A DNA stretch of 64,000 bases from contig NZ_BMGR01000008.1 of the NCBI RefSeq assembly GCF_014640295.1, positions 124,001-188,000 on the forward strand, written 5' to 3'. Position 1 is the stretch's first letter, and each line of letters starts with the position of its first letter. Made by a program: the position numbers and the translations under genes. Positions 62,505-64,000 of this stretch are shown here, piece by piece. Source of the DNA: Paenibacillus abyssi. Its GTDB lineage: Bacteria > Bacillota > Bacilli > Paenibacillales > Paenibacillaceae. The notes under the pieces were generated by a model, which did no database searches, was not told the origin of the DNA, and worked only from the letters and a program-made list of their open reading frames with translations.

Positions 62505-63404
62505 GTGGGTTACATACTGCTCCTGTTAGCTACTTTATCATGGAGCTTCGTCGGCATGTTAGTCAAAGCTGCATCCACAATGGTCGACAGCTCAGTCATT
62601 ACGTTTGCAAGATTCTTCTTCGGCATCGTGTTTCTCGGCCTTTTCATGCTCCTTAAAGACGGACGGATCCAATTGCGGACGAAGCTGACGTGGATTTGGC
62701 TTGGAGCGCTCGGTAAAAGCATTAATTACCTGTTTGAAAATTTGGCGATATCGATTGGCTTTGCGTATGGAAACATTCTCGTTCCGCCGATCCAGACGGT
62801 GACGCTGCTGCTCATTTCAACCTTGTGGTTCAAAGAGCATATTTCAAGCCGGGGATGGATGGCTGCGGGCCTGTGTATCATGGGCGTGCTGTTTATCAGC
62901 TGGAACGGACAGCCGCTGGACATACTCTGGAGCGGGAACGGCTTGACGACACTGCTGTTTGCTTTATCCGGAATCGGTGCAGCGATCCATGTGTTAAGCC
63001 AAAAGATGCTCATTAAAGATATGGACACGGGAAACATGAATTTCTCTGTGTTCTTTTGGTGTTCCGTGCTGATGGCGATTCCGCTGCCGATTCAGTCGGA
63101 AGGATTTGTCGGTCCGATTACAGGAAGTGCATGGCTGGCTCTTATCGGATTAGGCTTAATTACGGGACTCAGCTTTTATTGGTTTGCGGAAGCGATCCGC
63201 CGGGTGCCGTTTGCGATGGCTGTCATTGTAGGCAACAGTATGGTGCTGTTCACGATTTTATGGTCCTTTCTGTTTCTTGAAGAATCCATCACCCGTTACA
63301 TCATTATAGGAACGATTATTTTTCTAGCCGGTCTACTGCTGCTTAATCTTCCGTCAGGCAAGCCTGCGGCGGCCAAGAAGAAGCCCATAGAAAATGCGGT
63401 TTAG
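62505..63404 (+). CDS. EamA/DMT-family transporter
   Basis: 299 residues from a GTG with a GGAGTGA site. Ten membrane segments in two EamA repeats (LLLATLSWSFVGMLVKAASTMVDSSVITFARFFFGIVFLGLFML; WLALIGLGLITGLSFYWFAEAIRRVPFAMAVIVGNSMVLFTILWSFLFLEE). Drug/metabolite exporters of this kind move amino acids or metabolites; the substrate is unknown. A Lys-rich C-terminal tail is cytoplasmic. No obvious partner genes. Confidence 0.92.
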   Translation: MGYILLLLATLSWSFVGMLVKAASTMVDSSVITFARFFFGIVFLGLFMLLKDGRIQLRTKLTWIWLGALGKSINYLFENLAISIGFAYGNILVPPIQTVTLLLISTLWFKEHISSRGWMAAGLCIMGVLFISWNGQPLDILWSGNGLTTLLFALSGIGAAIHVLSQKMLIKDMDTGNMNFSVFFWCSVLMAIPLPIQSEGFVGPITGSAWLALIGLGLITGLSFYWFAEAIRRVPFAMAVIVGNSMVLFTILWSFLFLEESITRYIIIGTIIFLAGLLLLNLPSGKPAAAKKKPIENAV

Positions 63405-63498
63405 CAGCGGGATGTTTGCAAATAAATGGAATAAGTAAGAAGCGCTCCCCGGGGAACACTGATAACTGATCCTAAGCTGTGAAGGGAGCAAACTTCAG

Positions 63499-63957
63499 AT
63501 GAACCGAGGACTTATTACTTCATTAATTGCGGTCGGAGCGGCGCAGCTGTTAAAAGTTCCGATCCAGTATGCTAAAACAAAGGAATGGAATCTGAAAAGG
63601 ATGATCGAATCCGGCGGGATGCCCAGCTCGCATTCAAGCGGCGTATCCGCGCTCGCGGCCTATTCGGCCGTGAAGCATGGCTGCAAATCGCCTGAATTCG
63701 CCCTTTCCGCCTTGCTCGGCATCATTGTGATGTACGATGCGATGAACATTCGCAGGCATGCGGGAGAGATTGCGATTCAGGTCAACGATCTGGATGCGGA
63801 TGTCGAGCAGTTAGCGGGTCATCATCCGGGCGTATACCATATAAGGCGAAAAATTAAACTAAAAGAAAGCTTGGGGCATCAGCCGGAGGAAGTGATCGCC
63901 GGGGCGCTGTTTGGAGCGGCTATCGGCGGAGTAAGCGCATGGACGGCCCGTACGTAA
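63499..63957 (+). CDS. YuiD-type divergent PAP2-family protein
   Basis: 152 residues with a GAAGGGAG site. Matches the DUF212/YuiD family: GGMPSSHSSGVSALAAYSAV (phosphatase-like SxHS signature), ALSALLGIIVMYDAMNIRRHAG and a C-terminal GHQPEEVIAGALFGAAIGG. About three membrane segments. The family is thought to be acid-phosphatase related; substrate unknown. Likely at the membrane. Confidence 0.92.
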   Translation: MNRGLITSLIAVGAAQLLKVPIQYAKTKEWNLKRMIESGGMPSSHSSGVSALAAYSAVKHGCKSPEFALSALLGIIVMYDAMNIRRHAGEIAIQVNDLDADVEQLAGHHPGVYHIRRKIKLKESLGHQPEEVIAGALFGAAIGGVSAWTART

Positions 63958-64000
63958 TTTGGTAACGCTTCCGTGTGAGAGTTTGTTAAAATAGGTGGTA

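Noticed and set aside
1-64000. CRISPR arrays, tRNA/rRNA genes, prophage or defence islands.
   Set aside because: No regularly spaced repeats, cloverleaf candidates, rRNA segments, integrases or known defence genes were seen on either strand.

Overview
The window reads as a chromosome segment from a Gram-positive Bacillales, most likely Paenibacillus or a close relative. Reasons: moderate GC with strong AGGAGG-type ribosome binding sites, lipoprotein signal peptides, YesMN-type two-component systems beside sugar ABC transporters, DUF5060-type glycoside hydrolases, a GlnK/GlnL pair, and many GTG/TTG starts. I see no rRNA, tRNA, CRISPR array or prophage. Genus assignment is inference.

Layout. 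67-2976: a membrane GGDEF-EAL protein preceded by a cyclic-di-GMP-I riboswitch with terminator. 3317-4170: a small acidic protein and a decayed IS1182-type element. 4179-20063: a sugar locus made of a LacI repressor, a divergent operon (fucose-isomerase-like enzyme, split transketolase, FGGY kinase, DUF5060-type hydrolase), a YesM/YesN pair, a second hydrolase of the same family and an ABC importer. The enzyme set fits D-apiose release, uptake and catabolism (apiose, apulose, apulose 4-phosphate, transketolase), which is an inference. 20153-22218: cupin, M15 peptidase and a flavin/PLP split-barrel protein. 22340-25538: Fur-type iron-siderophore uptake without its ATPase. 25710-27168: MarR regulator and ring-cleaving glyoxalase-fold dioxygenase. 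27259-27831: an MpsC-family gene behind a structured leader. 27868-32716: a second cyclic-di-GMP-I riboswitch controlling an MCP, a small sigma-like factor, CheW and CheA. 33118-40070: a glutamine-type ABC importer, a TauE/SafE permease, GlnK/GlnL and EcsC. 40228-50720: a LacI-controlled carbohydrate locus with ABC importer, two large unclassified probable helical-toroid enzymes and a DUF4432 epimerase-like protein. 50790-61320: a divergent MocR regulator and a ten-gene operon that is a variant of the nitrilase-associated Nit1C cluster (families MSMEG_0568, MSMEG_0567, MSMEG_0572, MSMEG_0565, sll0787-type AIR synthase), with a two-domain nitrilase-fold protein and extra amidohydrolase, MTHFR-like and FMN-reductase genes. 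61451-63957: NlpC/P60 peptidase, a 53-residue protein, an EamA exporter and a YuiD-type PAP2 protein.

The most interesting items are the variant Nit1C operon with its nitrilase fusion, the candidate apiose locus, the two cyclic-di-GMP riboswitches (one on c-di-GMP turnover, one on chemotaxis), and the unclassified leader upstream of the MpsC gene. Substrate and pathway assignments are inferred from gene context unless stated otherwise.
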